Source: an uncultured beta proteobacterium (lineage in GTDB: Bacteria; Pseudomonadota; Gammaproteobacteria; Burkholderiales; Rhodocyclaceae). Taken from it: a stretch of DNA of 43,626 bases. Below, piece after piece: positions 15,204-23,638 of the stretch (its first letter is position 1; each line of letters begins with the position of its first letter). Both the position numbers and the translations under genes were made by a program. Location of the stretch: assembly GCA_903848955.1 (NCBI GenBank), contig CAINHS010000129.1:1-43626 (forward strand). The letters are read 5' to 3'. Below the pieces are notes generated by a model that saw nothing but the letters and a program-made list of their open reading frames with translations, was not told where the DNA came from and searched no databases.

Positions 15204-15815
15204 ATGATCGATCCGCGCATCTACCTTGCATCGAGAAGTCCGCGCCGCCGCGAGTTGCTGACGCAGGTCGGCGTGCGCTTCGATCTGCTGCTGTTCCGCC
15301 TGCCGCCGCGCGAAGACGAGGAAGTGAGCGAGGACTGTTTGCCCGGCGAAACACCGGACGCCTATGTGCAGCGCGTGGCGCTGGCCAAGGCGGTTTTCGG
15401 CGCCGGCCTGATCGCCCGCCGGGCGATCGTCGCACGTCCGGTGCTGGCGGCCGACACGACACTCGACGTCGATGGTGAAATCGTCGGCAAACCGCGCGAC
15501 GAAGCCGATGCAGAGGCGATCCTGGCGCGTCTTTCCGGCCGCAGCCACCGTGTCCTGACGGCCATCGCCATGGCCCGCGGCGAGCGCGTCGAACAGCGCC
15601 TGTCGGTCAGCGAGGTGCGCTTCCGCCCGCTTGCCGCCGACGAGATCCGCCGCTACGTGCACAGCGGCGAACCGATGGACAAGGCGGGCGCCTACGGCAT
15701 CCAGGGCCGTGCCGCGATGTTCGTTGAAGAGATCCGCGGCTCGCACTCGGGCATCGTCGGGCTGCCGCTGTGCGAAACCGCGCTGTTGCTGCGCGAGTTC
15801 GGCTATCCGCTATGA
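15204..15815 (+). CDS. maf: Maf/YhdE-family nucleotide pyrophosphatase
   Basis: Encodes 203 residues. IYLASRSPRRRELLTQVGV is the family's P-loop-like opening; VLAADTTLDVDGEIVGKP and DKAGAYGIQGRAA follow. Members hydrolyse dTTP/UTP or modified nucleotides to monophosphates and limit their incorporation or affect septation. The motif set fits the dTTP/UTP type (YhdE). Its stop overlaps the rng start (ATGA). Confidence 0.94.
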   Translation: MIDPRIYLASRSPRRRELLTQVGVRFDLLLFRLPPREDEEVSEDCLPGETPDAYVQRVALAKAVFGAGLIARRAIVARPVLAADTTLDVDGEIVGKPRDEADAEAILARLSGRSHRVLTAIAMARGERVEQRLSVSEVRFRPLAADEIRRYVHSGEPMDKAGAYGIQGRAAMFVEEIRGSHSGIVGLPLCETALLLREFGYPL

Positions 15816-17281
15816 CAGAACAATTCCTCCTCAACTTCACGCCGCAGGAAACCCGCGCCGCCATGCTGCAGCAGGGCGTGGTGCAGGAACTGCACATCGA
15901 GCGGACCAAGGGGCGCGGCATCGTCGGCAACGTCTACCTCGGCCGCGTGGTGCGGGTGCTGCCCGGCATGCAATCGGCTTTCATCGACATCGGGCTGGAA
16001 CGCACCGCCTTTCTGCACGTGGCCGACATCTGGAACGAACGTTCCGGCAGCAACGGCCACGCCGGCCATGAAGCACGGCCCATCGAGCGCATCCTCAGCG
16101 AGGGCCAGTCGCTTACGGTGCAGGTGCAAAAGGAGCCGATCGGCACCAAGGGGGCGCGGCTTACCACCCAGATTTCCATCGCCGGGCGGCTGCTGGTGCA
16201 CCTGCCGCAGGACAGCCACATCGGCATTTCGCAGCGCATCGGCGAAGAAGCCGAGCGCGAAAAGCTGCGCGCCCGCATCCAGGCTCTGCTGCCGGCCGAT
16301 CAACCCGGCGGCTACATCCTGCGCACGGTTGCCGTCGATGCCAGCGCCGCCGAACTGGCCGCCGACATCGCCTACCTGCGCCGCATCTGGAGCGAGATCA
16401 AGAGCCGCAGCATCGGCGCTTTGCCACCGACCCTGCTGCATCACGACCTGACGCTGGCGCAGCGCGTCCTGCGCGATCTGGTGACCAGTGAAACCACGGG
16501 CGTCATCATCGACTCGCGCGAGAATTTCCAGAAACTGCAGAGCTTCGCCCAGGAATATGTGCCGCAGGTGAGCGGCCGCCTCATGCATTACACCGGCGAA
16601 CGGCCGCTGTTCGACCTGCACGGCGTCGAGGATGAAATCCAGAAAGCCCTGGCGCGCCGCGTCGATCTCAAGTCCGGCGGCTACCTGATCTTCGACCAGA
16701 CCGAGGCGATGACCACGGTCGACGTGAACACCGGCGGCTTCGTCGGCTCGCGCAATTTCGACGACACCATTTTCAAGACCAATCTGGAAGCGGCGCAGAC
16801 CATCGCCCGCCAGCTCAGGCTGCGCAATCTCGGCGGCATAATCATCGCCGACTTCATCGACATGGAAGATGAAGAACACAAGGCCGCCGTGCTCGCGGAA
16901 TTCAACAAGGCGCTGTCACGCGACCATACCCGTATCACCGTTTCCGGCTTCACCCAGCTCGGCCTGGTCGAAATGACCAGGAAGCGCACCCGCGAGAGCC
17001 TGGCCCACGTGCTGTGCGAGCCCTGCCCCACCTGCGGCGGACGCGGCGAGGTGAAGACCGCGCAGACCGTGTGTTACGAGGTGCTGCGCGAACTGCTGCG
17101 CGAGGCGCGCCAGTTCACGGCACGCGAAATGCGCGTACTGGCCTCGCCGGCGGTGATCGACCTGTTTCTCGAAGAAGAATCCCAGGCGCTGGCCATGCTG
17201 TCCGAGTTCATCGGCCTGCCGATATCGCTTCACGCCGAGAGCGGCTACACGCAGGAGCAGTTCGACATCGTTTTGATGTAG
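15812..17281 (+). CDS. rng: Ribonuclease G
   Basis: Encodes 489 residues, the standard length. The N-terminal S1 domain (about 38-125) starts at GNVYLGRVVRVLPGMQSAFIDIG. The catalytic DNase I-like part shows the Mg-binding TVDVNTGGFVG and, later, IIADFIDMEDEEH. The zinc-link CEPCPTCGG is near residue 410, where RNase E/G dimers share a metal. It matures 16S rRNA and degrades some mRNAs. I chose the ATG at 15812 (overlapping maf) instead of an in-frame upstream codon inside maf. Confidence 0.96.
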   Translation: MTEQFLLNFTPQETRAAMLQQGVVQELHIERTKGRGIVGNVYLGRVVRVLPGMQSAFIDIGLERTAFLHVADIWNERSGSNGHAGHEARPIERILSEGQSLTVQVQKEPIGTKGARLTTQISIAGRLLVHLPQDSHIGISQRIGEEAEREKLRARIQALLPADQPGGYILRTVAVDASAAELAADIAYLRRIWSEIKSRSIGALPPTLLHHDLTLAQRVLRDLVTSETTGVIIDSRENFQKLQSFAQEYVPQVSGRLMHYTGERPLFDLHGVEDEIQKALARRVDLKSGGYLIFDQTEAMTTVDVNTGGFVGSRNFDDTIFKTNLEAAQTIARQLRLRNLGGIIIADFIDMEDEEHKAAVLAEFNKALSRDHTRITVSGFTQLGLVEMTRKRTRESLAHVLCEPCPTCGGRGEVKTAQTVCYEVLRELLREARQFTAREMRVLASPAVIDLFLEEESQALAMLSEFIGLPISLHAESGYTQEQFDIVLM

Positions 17282-17312
17282 CGGTGACAGGCTGCTAGAA
17301 TTCCTCTCCGAC

Positions 17313-17386
17313 GCGGGTGTCGTATAACGGCATTACCTGAGCTTCCCAAGCTCATGAAGAGGGTTCGACTCCCTTCACCCGCTCCA
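17313..17386 (+). tRNA. tRNA-Gly (anticodon CCC)
   Basis: 74 nt. Acceptor stem GCGGGTG pairs with CACCCGC, followed by T and an encoded CCA. The anticodon stem TGAGC/GCTCA encloses TTCCCAA, giving anticodon CCC. The T arm is GAGGG-TTCGACT-CCCTT. It lies just after rng. A degraded copy of its 3' end is at 27838-27862, so this tRNA is the probable integration site of the following island. Confidence 0.95.
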
Positions 17387-17403
17387 AGTGATACCAAGCA
17401 TCT

Positions 17404-17433
17404 AGCCAAACTCACAAGGTTTGGCTTTTTGCT
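17404..17433 (+). terminator. Terminator of tRNA-Gly
   Basis: AGCCAAAC (17404-17411) pairs with GTTTGGCT (17419-17426) around TCACAAG, followed by TTTTTGCTTT. The right arm and T-tail (17417-17437) recur identically at 26898-26918. Confidence 0.85.
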
Positions 17434-17515
17434 TTATTGGCGTCCAGTAGGCAGATGGTAGGCATTGGCGGTCAATACGAACCCATCCCGCCCGACATCC
17501 ATCCGACTTTCTCCG

Positions 17516-17689
17516 ATGCCATCTTCTGCACCCGGCTACTGCCACCACTGCGATCGCCATCATCCCCGCGAAGAAATGCGCCAGATCGCAACCAAGGGTG
17601 GGAAGTACAGGCGCTGCATCAAGTCGACTGATCTATCGAAATTTCGGAGACCGCCCTCATATGCATCAAACTGCGGGTCTTCGCATTAA
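17516..17689 (+). CDS. Small zinc-ribbon-like protein (tentative)
   Basis: Would encode 57 residues: after a short start comes GYCHHCDRHHPREEMRQIATKGGKYRRC, with Cys-x2-Cys and a later Cys, a likely half zinc ribbon. The upstream in-frame extension to 17465 looks non-coding. There is no clear ribosome site. I recall similar small beta- and gammaproteobacterial proteins with CxxC...EEMRQ...RWRC wording, but this is weak. It sits 11 bases before the FmdB-type gene. Confidence 0.4.
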   Translation: MPSSAPGYCHHCDRHHPREEMRQIATKGGKYRRCIKSTDLSKFRRPPSYASNCGSSH

Positions 17690-17700
17690 GAGGAATTTCC

Positions 17701-18108
17701 ATGCCGATCTATGCCTATCGCTGCACCGACTGCGGCTTTGAGAAGGATGTCATGCGGAAAGTCATTGATCCGCTATTGACTACATGCCCCGAGTGCAAGA
17801 CCGAGAGCTTCGTTAAGCAACTCACCGCTCCCGCCTTTCAGCTCAAGGGTAGCGGTTGGTACGTCACTGACTTCAAGGGCGGCGCTAAGTCGTCCGACGC
17901 GGAAAGCGAATCCAAGCCCGACGCCAAGACTGAATCCAAGCCCGAAGGCAAGCCCGACGCCAAGTCCGAAGCCAAGTCCGAAGCCAAGACCGAAGCCAAG
18001 ACCGAAGCCAAGACCGAAGCCAAGACCGAAGCCAAGAGCGAAGGCAAGACCGAAACTAAGACCGAAGCTAAGACCGAAGCTAAGAGCGACAGCACCAAGC
18101 GATCCTGA
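17701..18108 (+). CDS. FmdB-family zinc-ribbon protein with Lys/Glu/Ala repeat tail
   Basis: Encodes 135 residues. Residues 1-42 are an FmdB regulatory zinc ribbon (MPIYAYRCTDCGFEKDV, then TTCPECKTESFVKQLTAPAFQLKGSGWYVTD). From about residue 60 to the end the chain is a highly charged tandem array of (S/T)K-(P/T/S)E-A-K units, encoded by a degenerate 12-base repeat (17905-18095). Such tails occur in some FmdB proteins and vary in length between strains. FmdB proteins may regulate transcription or bind RNA; the role is not settled. AGGAATTTCC precedes the ATG. The tail is probably disordered. Confidence 0.88.
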   Translation: MPIYAYRCTDCGFEKDVMRKVIDPLLTTCPECKTESFVKQLTAPAFQLKGSGWYVTDFKGGAKSSDAESESKPDAKTESKPEGKPDAKSEAKSEAKTEAKTEAKTEAKTEAKSEGKTETKTEAKTEAKSDSTKRS

Positions 18109-18591
18109 GTTCAGCCGCATCGCAAGAGCAGAAGGCGACTGTGCCTATTTAACCTTGTAACCCGCTTAGCAATACTCGGAATGGTAAGAGGTGTTGGCGG
18201 CGTAGATCTGGACGAGCCCGTGCATTAGTTTGGATGCTCTGAAGCCGACACTGGCGGCCGGGTACTCAAGGCAGAAACCTGGTGGCCGAGCATCTGCCTG
18301 GCGATGACTCAAACAGACTGAATCCGGCCGCTCAGTCTTTTCGACCCGACGTCTCCTTCGTGCCCTGAGCCGACGGTAGGGATTTAGAAAAGAAGCCGCT
18401 GACCAGCAAGTAGAACCAACAGATCAAGCCTCCAATTGACTGAGAACGCCTTCGTAGATGATTAGGTCCTTGGACGAGAAGCAGCAAAATACGAACTCCT
18501 GAATTGCCGGAAAATTCCGTGACGACGGCATGACGGTTTTCACAGCAATTCTTGCGGCTAGCTCTACCGGGTATGGATACCTGATTTCTGG
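18109..18591. other. Gap without a supported gene
   Basis: No frame with protein-like composition and no clear RNA structure is seen. It separates the FmdB-type gene from the end of the convergent protease operon, so transcription terminators would be expected here; I see no classic one. Confidence 0.4.
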
Positions 18592-19365
18592 CTATTGCCT
18601 GATCAGTGGCGCCATTAGTTCTGCGGCGTCGAAAGCGTAGCCATTCTCAAAATAGAATTCGGCCAACAACACGCGGCGACTGACTTCATCCAGAGAGTCA
18701 TCAGCCACCAAAGGGGCAACCGCCAGTTTAATTTGTTCGACTTCGCTCGCCAATGCAACCCTGAACCGACCTCTGATCTTGGTATCGTCACCGACTGCCT
18801 CCCACGCATATTCTGTTCCTCGGGATAGAGCTGATGCCGGAACAACAAACTGCCCGTTGGTAGGCGTCAGGAGCAGGTCTGAGGAAACGATCCCGATGGC
18901 GGCTAGTCGAAGCGACTTCACTTTCTGCGCCTTCTCGGTTTGAAGGCGGATCACCAGCCCCCCGTCGGGAGCGAGAACATTTTTGTATGGGAACCCCGGA
19001 GTCGGCCTCTCTGCACGTGTCTGACCGATACGCGTTTGCGGATCTCCTTTCAACAGGCTAGCCAACGTGGAGCGAAACGCCCCGGAGCCCGCTCCGGGAT
19101 GTGCAGCGAAAGCTACTGCATCGAAGGTATCGCCCGCTTTAAGCGTCCTGCAGGTACGCTCATTTCTGTCACTCATAAAGCAGGCCGATACGGTGCCAGT
19201 AACAACCTTGACACCATCGCAGTCGGCAAAGCGCACCGGCGGACTGCGGTCTTGTCCCTCAACGTGAATACGCGCCTCACCATGCCCGATCATGACGCAG
19301 CCCGTTCCCGCGTGGACAACCCCAATCCATGAGGTAGCGAGCGCCAATGCCGACAGCAATTTCAT
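18592..19365 (-). CDS. Exported unknown protein, last gene of the CHAT/CHASE2 operon
   Basis: Encodes 257 residues. The N-terminus MKLLSALALATSWIGVVHAGTG is a signal peptide cut after VHA. The mature part is mostly beta (about 20-200), with Cys residues near GTGCVMIG and RFADCDG and later SACF and RTCRTL. A final helical pair EVSRRVLLAEFYFENGYAFDAAELMAPL resembles a single TPR. FecR-like or sensor proteins of similar layout accompany CHASE2 genes in other bacteria, but I cannot assign a family. It starts ten bases after the CHASE2-like gene, with GAGG upstream. Confidence 0.65.
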   Translation of the reverse strand: MKLLSALALATSWIGVVHAGTGCVMIGHGEARIHVEGQDRSPPVRFADCDGVKVVTGTVSACFMSDRNERTCRTLKAGDTFDAVAFAAHPGAGSGAFRSTLASLLKGDPQTRIGQTRAERPTPGFPYKNVLAPDGGLVIRLQTEKAQKVKSLRLAAIGIVSSDLLLTPTNGQFVVPASALSRGTEYAWEAVGDDTKIRGRFRVALASEVEQIKLAVAPLVADDSLDEVSRRVLLAEFYFENGYAFDAAELMAPLIRQ

Positions 19366-19375
19366 CTCGATCGCC

Positions 19376-20773
19376 TCAGTGTCCGAAAAGTAGAATTCCA
19401 GCCCAAATTACAAACGGCGACAAAAGTAGCCAGTCTGCATTTCGCATCAATGCCGCCTTTGCGCCACCCACAGTCGGTTTCGCCCGGTGTTCGTCGTCGC
19501 GCAGCCCTACGCGGCTTGCCAACAGCGTCTTAACAAACACGCCGACGACCATCGGCCCTGGGTTGTTCCAAAGATCATGTGTCAGCAACCATGCACTAGC
19601 ATAAAACAGCATGACCAGCCAAAGTACAAGCAAACCGAAGGCGGCAGCGAGCCAAATCCGAGCAGCCAGCCAGTGCTGAAACGATAAGACTTCAGTGCCG
19701 TGCATCGCAGACGCCGCATTCGTGCGCTGCCAGACGGCACCAAACAGGAATCCGGCAGCAACACCAAATGCGAGATCAAGCAGAACAGCGATGCCATGCG
19801 TCACAGTATTTGTCGGGCGTCGCTCGCTATAGAACGTGGCGGCGTGTATCACCACCCCTTTTTGGGGGCCGTAGGGGGTCAGGAATTCATCACGCGAATC
19901 GAACTGACTGCCGAGAAATACGGGGCGATTGCCCAGTCCCGACAAAGCGGCATCAATATTGTCGCCCCGGATCACGCGCTGCAAGGTTCCTCCCTTGCGT
20001 AGGTAGTCGGGGTTGATCGGCCGCTGACCGCGAAGATCGTCTGCGCCAAAGATGCTCTCGGGTTGGAACGCCTTGCTCAGGAACACTGCCTTGTCTGGCC
20101 CGGCCAGAACATCCGCGCAAAGATCGCCGTCGCCATGGGGTGCTGTTTTGGCTTCGGGGCCGACACCGCTTGCCACCAAACCAAGTGATGGTTGCCGGTA
20201 GGTATAGCGCATCACTAAACCCTGCGAGAGCACAATCTGCGGATAGCCGAGACGTATGCCACCGGCGCACAGTTTTGCCAGCCAGGCATGTTTTGCCGCG
20301 AACAAGGCATTGGCCACGACAGGGAATGGGGTCGTCAGAACAATCGGCACCTTCTCATCTTTTGAATAGCGGATCAATAGCGTATCCAGTTCGTCTTGTC
20401 CTGCATTGCCGGGTGACCCGTTCGGCCCCGGTGAAAGGTCAAGGTCGATTGCAAGTACGGCAGGACGCTCGTGGAGAATGCGACCGATTAGACGCGCAAG
20501 CTCACGCCGATCCAGCGGCGATTCTTGCCGGAATGCAGTTTCAAAATACTCGTCGCCGATGAGTAGCGGAATTGGAGCATCCTTGGGGTCAAAACTTGAG
20601 GCCGCCCTTTCATCAGCATGAATCGAACCTACGGCGCGAAGCGAAACGGTATCGAGCCAGTTGAGCATGCCGTGGTATTCAAGAATCAGCACGACCGAAG
20701 CCAACACCAGCGCCACAAGAAAGTGGTGCGCCGCGTGGTGCAATTGGCGCACCGAGCAAAAGCATATGCTCAT
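19376..20773 (-). CDS. CHASE2-domain membrane protein
   Basis: Encodes 465 residues from the ATG at 20773, seven bases after the CHAT gene. A hydrophobic helix near 18-37 is followed by a large exported domain (about 40-330). This domain shows PIPLLIGDEYFE, RRELARLIGRILHERPAVLAIDLDLS, and later NRPVFLGSQFDSRDEFLTPYG and GVVIHAATF, the recognised CHASE2 pattern. Three C-terminal helices follow. No kinase, cyclase or other output domain is attached, unlike most CHASE2 receptors. It may sense a periplasmic signal and act on its operon partners, particularly the trypsin-CHAT protease. Confidence 0.8.
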   Translation of the reverse strand: MSICFCSVRQLHHAAHHFLVALVLASVVLILEYHGMLNWLDTVSLRAVGSIHADERAASSFDPKDAPIPLLIGDEYFETAFRQESPLDRRELARLIGRILHERPAVLAIDLDLSPGPNGSPGNAGQDELDTLLIRYSKDEKVPIVLTTPFPVVANALFAAKHAWLAKLCAGGIRLGYPQIVLSQGLVMRYTYRQPSLGLVASGVGPEAKTAPHGDGDLCADVLAGPDKAVFLSKAFQPESIFGADDLRGQRPINPDYLRKGGTLQRVIRGDNIDAALSGLGNRPVFLGSQFDSRDEFLTPYGPQKGVVIHAATFYSERRPTNTVTHGIAVLLDLAFGVAAGFLFGAVWQRTNAASAMHGTEVLSFQHWLAARIWLAAAFGLLVLWLVMLFYASAWLLTHDLWNNPGPMVVGVFVKTLLASRVGLRDDEHRAKPTVGGAKAALMRNADWLLLSPFVIWAGILLFGH

Positions 20774-20780
20774 TGGAGTT

Positions 20781-22478
20781 CTACCTAGCCCCTTCGCCAA
20801 CAATCACAAACGGTGCCCAGAAGATCGGATGCGCGTATTCCGGATGATCCGGAGTGGCCATCAGCGCCATCATCGCCTTCCTGTGGGCTTCGGCCTTGCC
20901 TTGCCCGGGGTTGGCTTCGTATTCCCGCAACATGCTGGTGGTGAGCGGTACGGTCGCATCTGATGCTACCGGCCAGTGCGAGACGAATAGAGAACGGGCA
21001 CCTGCATAAAAGAACGCTTTCGCAAGCCCCGATAATCCTTCTGCACCGGGCGTACCATCCGCTGCCGCCGTGTTGCAGGCTGATAGCACGACCCAGTCCG
21101 CATTGAGCTTCAATTTGGCAATTTCACTGGCGGAAAGATAGCCGTCGTCTTCGAGGGTGCCTTGCTTCGGTGGGGTGAGGATCAGGCCCGCTTCACCCAC
21201 GCCCCCAATATCACCGGCCATTGCACCATGGGTGGCAAACGCAATCGTCCGGTACTTCGACAAATCAATACCCTTGACGCGGGTCTCGGTTGCATTCTCC
21301 TGCAACCAAATCGAATTCGGGCCGGCCTTGAGGGTCTTGCCCATGGCACGCAATTCATCTGCGGTTTCCGCCAGACGCGGCGAGTTGCGGATGCTGTGCC
21401 GCCCGTCCCGTCCAGAACGCACTACATTGATCTGCTCACCACCCTCGCCCGCACGAGCAACCGTGAGTGGCCGCAGAGCATCGTCGGGAACAATCAACGC
21501 AGTATCAGCTTTACCATCGCAATCCGTATCGTAAAGGGCAACGCTGGCGTTGTTCTCAGCATTGCGTCCCTCGGCTAGTTTGCGACGCTTGCAAGATTGA
21601 GCCGCCCGAGTCGGGAGTTCCGGTGCTGCGGCCTCGCCACCGAGAAAGCTTCGTACTTCCGAAATTGAAATAGCAAAGGTGAAGGATTCGTTTTCCCTGC
21701 GGGCAGCATTGACACCAATCAATAAGCCATGATCCGTCACCAGAGGCCCACCGGAATTTCCAGGATATAAGGGAATCTGGGACTGGATGACTTCTGCCTC
21801 ATGGCGGTTTTGCTCGAAGTTCCAGATGCGCTTTTCGTAAATTTGGCTCACCATGCCTTTGACGAGGGACCAAGCCAGCCCGCTCGGGTGACCGACGGCA
21901 TAAACGTCCGTACCGACTTCAATATCGGTAGCACGCCCAAGTTCCAAAGGATTGATCTGCGGTGGCACTTCAGCCAGTTGTAGCAGTGCCAAATCCCGCC
22001 CAGGATCGGCACGCAACAGGCGAGCACGGGTGAGAGGACGTTGAGTCACGTCTGGATGAAGACGTACAAGAATGTCTCCGCCGCTACGCACACAGTGCCA
22101 GCACGTCAGAATGCGGCCCTCTGTACCGACCAGCGTACCTGAACACAGATGAGCACCCTGCTGCAAGAACACGGTGGCCGGTGCGACACGACGGTTGATG
22201 TCGATTCCCTTGCCACCACGAATGCTTCGGCCCTTGGGTTCTGCTGAAAGCAGGATATCAAGGCTGCGAGCAGCGGGAACATCGAAAAGTTCGTCAAGCT
22301 CTGCATCTGAAAATGAATCTGGCGAGATAGCTCCACCCACAGCAACATCTGGGAGTGGCCTCCCAAGCAAAGCCATAGGATCACTGGCCTCGCCGGCAAG
22401 TGACATCATCGGGATGAGTACGAGTCCCACTAGAAGATGCTTGGTAACGTACTTTGAAAAGCGGGCAGACACAGGCAT
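20781..22478 (-). CDS. Exported trypsin-like protease fused to a CHAT (caspase-like) protease
   Basis: Encodes 565 residues. A signal peptide or anchor (HLLVGLVLIPMMSLAGEA) covers about 14-31. Residues 95-280 are an S1C trypsin-like domain with His128 (TCWHCV), Asp162 (GRDLALLQL) and Ser242 (YPGNSGGPLV). Residues 317-325 (DTDCDGKAD) match a DxDxDG calcium loop. Residues 365-565 are a CHAT domain with His417 (FATHGAM) and Cys468 (VVLSACNTAA) and the usual HPIFWAPFVIVG ending. Both catalytic sites look intact, so two proteolytic activities are joined in one exported polypeptide. In known CHAT systems the enzyme cuts a partner protein after activation; the partner here may be the membrane protein encoded just upstream. 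Confidence 0.92.
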   Translation of the reverse strand: MPVSARFSKYVTKHLLVGLVLIPMMSLAGEASDPMALLGRPLPDVAVGGAISPDSFSDAELDELFDVPAARSLDILLSAEPKGRSIRGGKGIDINRRVAPATVFLQQGAHLCSGTLVGTEGRILTCWHCVRSGGDILVRLHPDVTQRPLTRARLLRADPGRDLALLQLAEVPPQINPLELGRATDIEVGTDVYAVGHPSGLAWSLVKGMVSQIYEKRIWNFEQNRHEAEVIQSQIPLYPGNSGGPLVTDHGLLIGVNAARRENESFTFAISISEVRSFLGGEAAAPELPTRAAQSCKRRKLAEGRNAENNASVALYDTDCDGKADTALIVPDDALRPLTVARAGEGGEQINVVRSGRDGRHSIRNSPRLAETADELRAMGKTLKAGPNSIWLQENATETRVKGIDLSKYRTIAFATHGAMAGDIGGVGEAGLILTPPKQGTLEDDGYLSASEIAKLKLNADWVVLSACNTAAADGTPGAEGLSGLAKAFFYAGARSLFVSHWPVASDATVPLTTSMLREYEANPGQGKAEAHRKAMMALMATPDHPEYAHPIFWAPFVIVGEGAR

Positions 22479-22483
22479 GTGGC

Positions 22484-23638
22484 TCAGCGCGGAGAGGCCG
22501 GAGTAATCGTTGGCACGATCATCACCCGCAGTTGGTGGTCAGTGGGGATGGAAAGCCGATGGGTTGCGAGAATACTTTTCCTGACCTCTTCTGTAAGCGG
22601 TTTGAGGTCGGCTTCAAGGATGATCACACCACCCGATTCATAACTGATTTCTGGTGTTGTACCGGCTGTGCGCAGGGTTGCTTCCAGTTTGCGGGAGGTT
22701 TCCTCAGGGTGCTCGACGCGAATTTCCTGGAAAGCGCCGCCCGATACGTAGCTGCCAGTTGCGTCCTGCTCATGGTTCTGATGCATGACGAGGAACGCGA
22801 CTATCGGCACAATCAGGAGTCCGACTGCGAAGGCTACCGGGACTAGCTTCAATCTTCCCGGAAGTCCGAAAATCGACTCGATCCAGCTTAGAAAGCCGGT
22901 GGGTTCCGTCCCGCTGCGATTCGGCACGGTTTGCTGGACTGCTGGCCGCTGACTTATCTGGAGCGCCGCATCGCGATAGAGTTGCTGATACTCACGCCGA
23001 GGATCGGCTGGATCCGTGATGGGTGTGCCCGTTACCACCCCCGTACCGTCAGTCAGTTCCCTTGCCAGAATGACTCCCATTCGATGGTCGTCAATGGGCT
23101 TGGACATCTTCGATTGTGTGAAGTCCTGCGATAGCGCACATACGACAGCCAGACGGTCTGCCGGAAGCAGAGCCAAACCTCGATCTGCATGTTCAACCAC
23201 CAGAGAGACAGGGTTCCACACCTGTACAACCTGGCATGAAGGATCACGAGGCTCGTCTTCCGGACCAAGAATCAGGTCCCATTCGCAGGCATAGCCTGGA
23301 TCACGTCCTACCAGCCAGCCGCGCCATTTGCCGGCGGTAATTTCGGCATCGAGCAGCACTGCAAGAGTCTCAGTGGAAGCCCGCGGCGATGTAGTTTGAT
23401 AATCTGGAGAGATTCGGACGATTACACCGGGCGTTGGCGCTGAGGGGAATGCCGCATCCCTCGCCGCCTGCCGTTGGCTGAACAGTTGAGAGAGCGCGAC
23501 CGATACGTCAGTTCCCGCCGGTGACTGGCAATCACTGCAATTTCGCTGGTTTAGTTCTGCTCCAGCGAACTTCTCTTGTTCAGTAGCGCTATCGAAGCGC
23601 TGACGAATGACAGTGATCGGAGGATTTCGGTTCATCAT
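22484..23638 (-). CDS. Single-pass membrane protein, anti-sigma-like position
   Basis: Encodes 384 residues. Residues 1-260 would be cytoplasmic, with a CxxC (NCSDCQ, 34-37) near the start and a beta-rich middle (GKWRGWLVGRDPGYACEWDL). One membrane helix lies near 263-285 (LKLVPVAFAVGLLIVPIVAFLVM). The last 99 residues are outside, with an alpha/beta pattern. It overlaps the sigma-like gene by four bases (ATGA) and is followed five bases later by the protease gene. Anti-sigma factors often have this layout, but no known anti-sigma family is recognised; the role is inferred from position and topology. Confidence 0.6.
   Translation of the reverse strand: MMNRNPPITVIRQRFDSATEQEKFAGAELNQRNCSDCQSPAGTDVSVALSQLFSQRQAARDAAFPSAPTPGVIVRISPDYQTTSPRASTETLAVLLDAEITAGKWRGWLVGRDPGYACEWDLILGPEDEPRDPSCQVVQVWNPVSLVVEHADRGLALLPADRLAVVCALSQDFTQSKMSKPIDDHRMGVILARELTDGTGVVTGTPITDPADPRREYQQLYRDAALQISQRPAVQQTVPNRSGTEPTGFLSWIESIFGLPGRLKLVPVAFAVGLLIVPIVAFLVMHQNHEQDATGSYVSGGAFQEIRVEHPEETSRKLEATLRTAGTTPEISYESGGVIILEADLKPLTEEVRKSILATHRLSIPTDHQLRVMIVPTITPASPR

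Noticed and set aside
14580-15746. Long minus-strand frame opposite rlmH and maf (388 codons)
   Set aside because: It mirrors two well-identified genes and includes the intergenic repeat. High GC makes long antisense frames common here.
17905-18095. Tandem repeat considered as a CRISPR-like array
   Set aside because: The units are contiguous 12-base codon repeats in frame with a protein and have no spacers.
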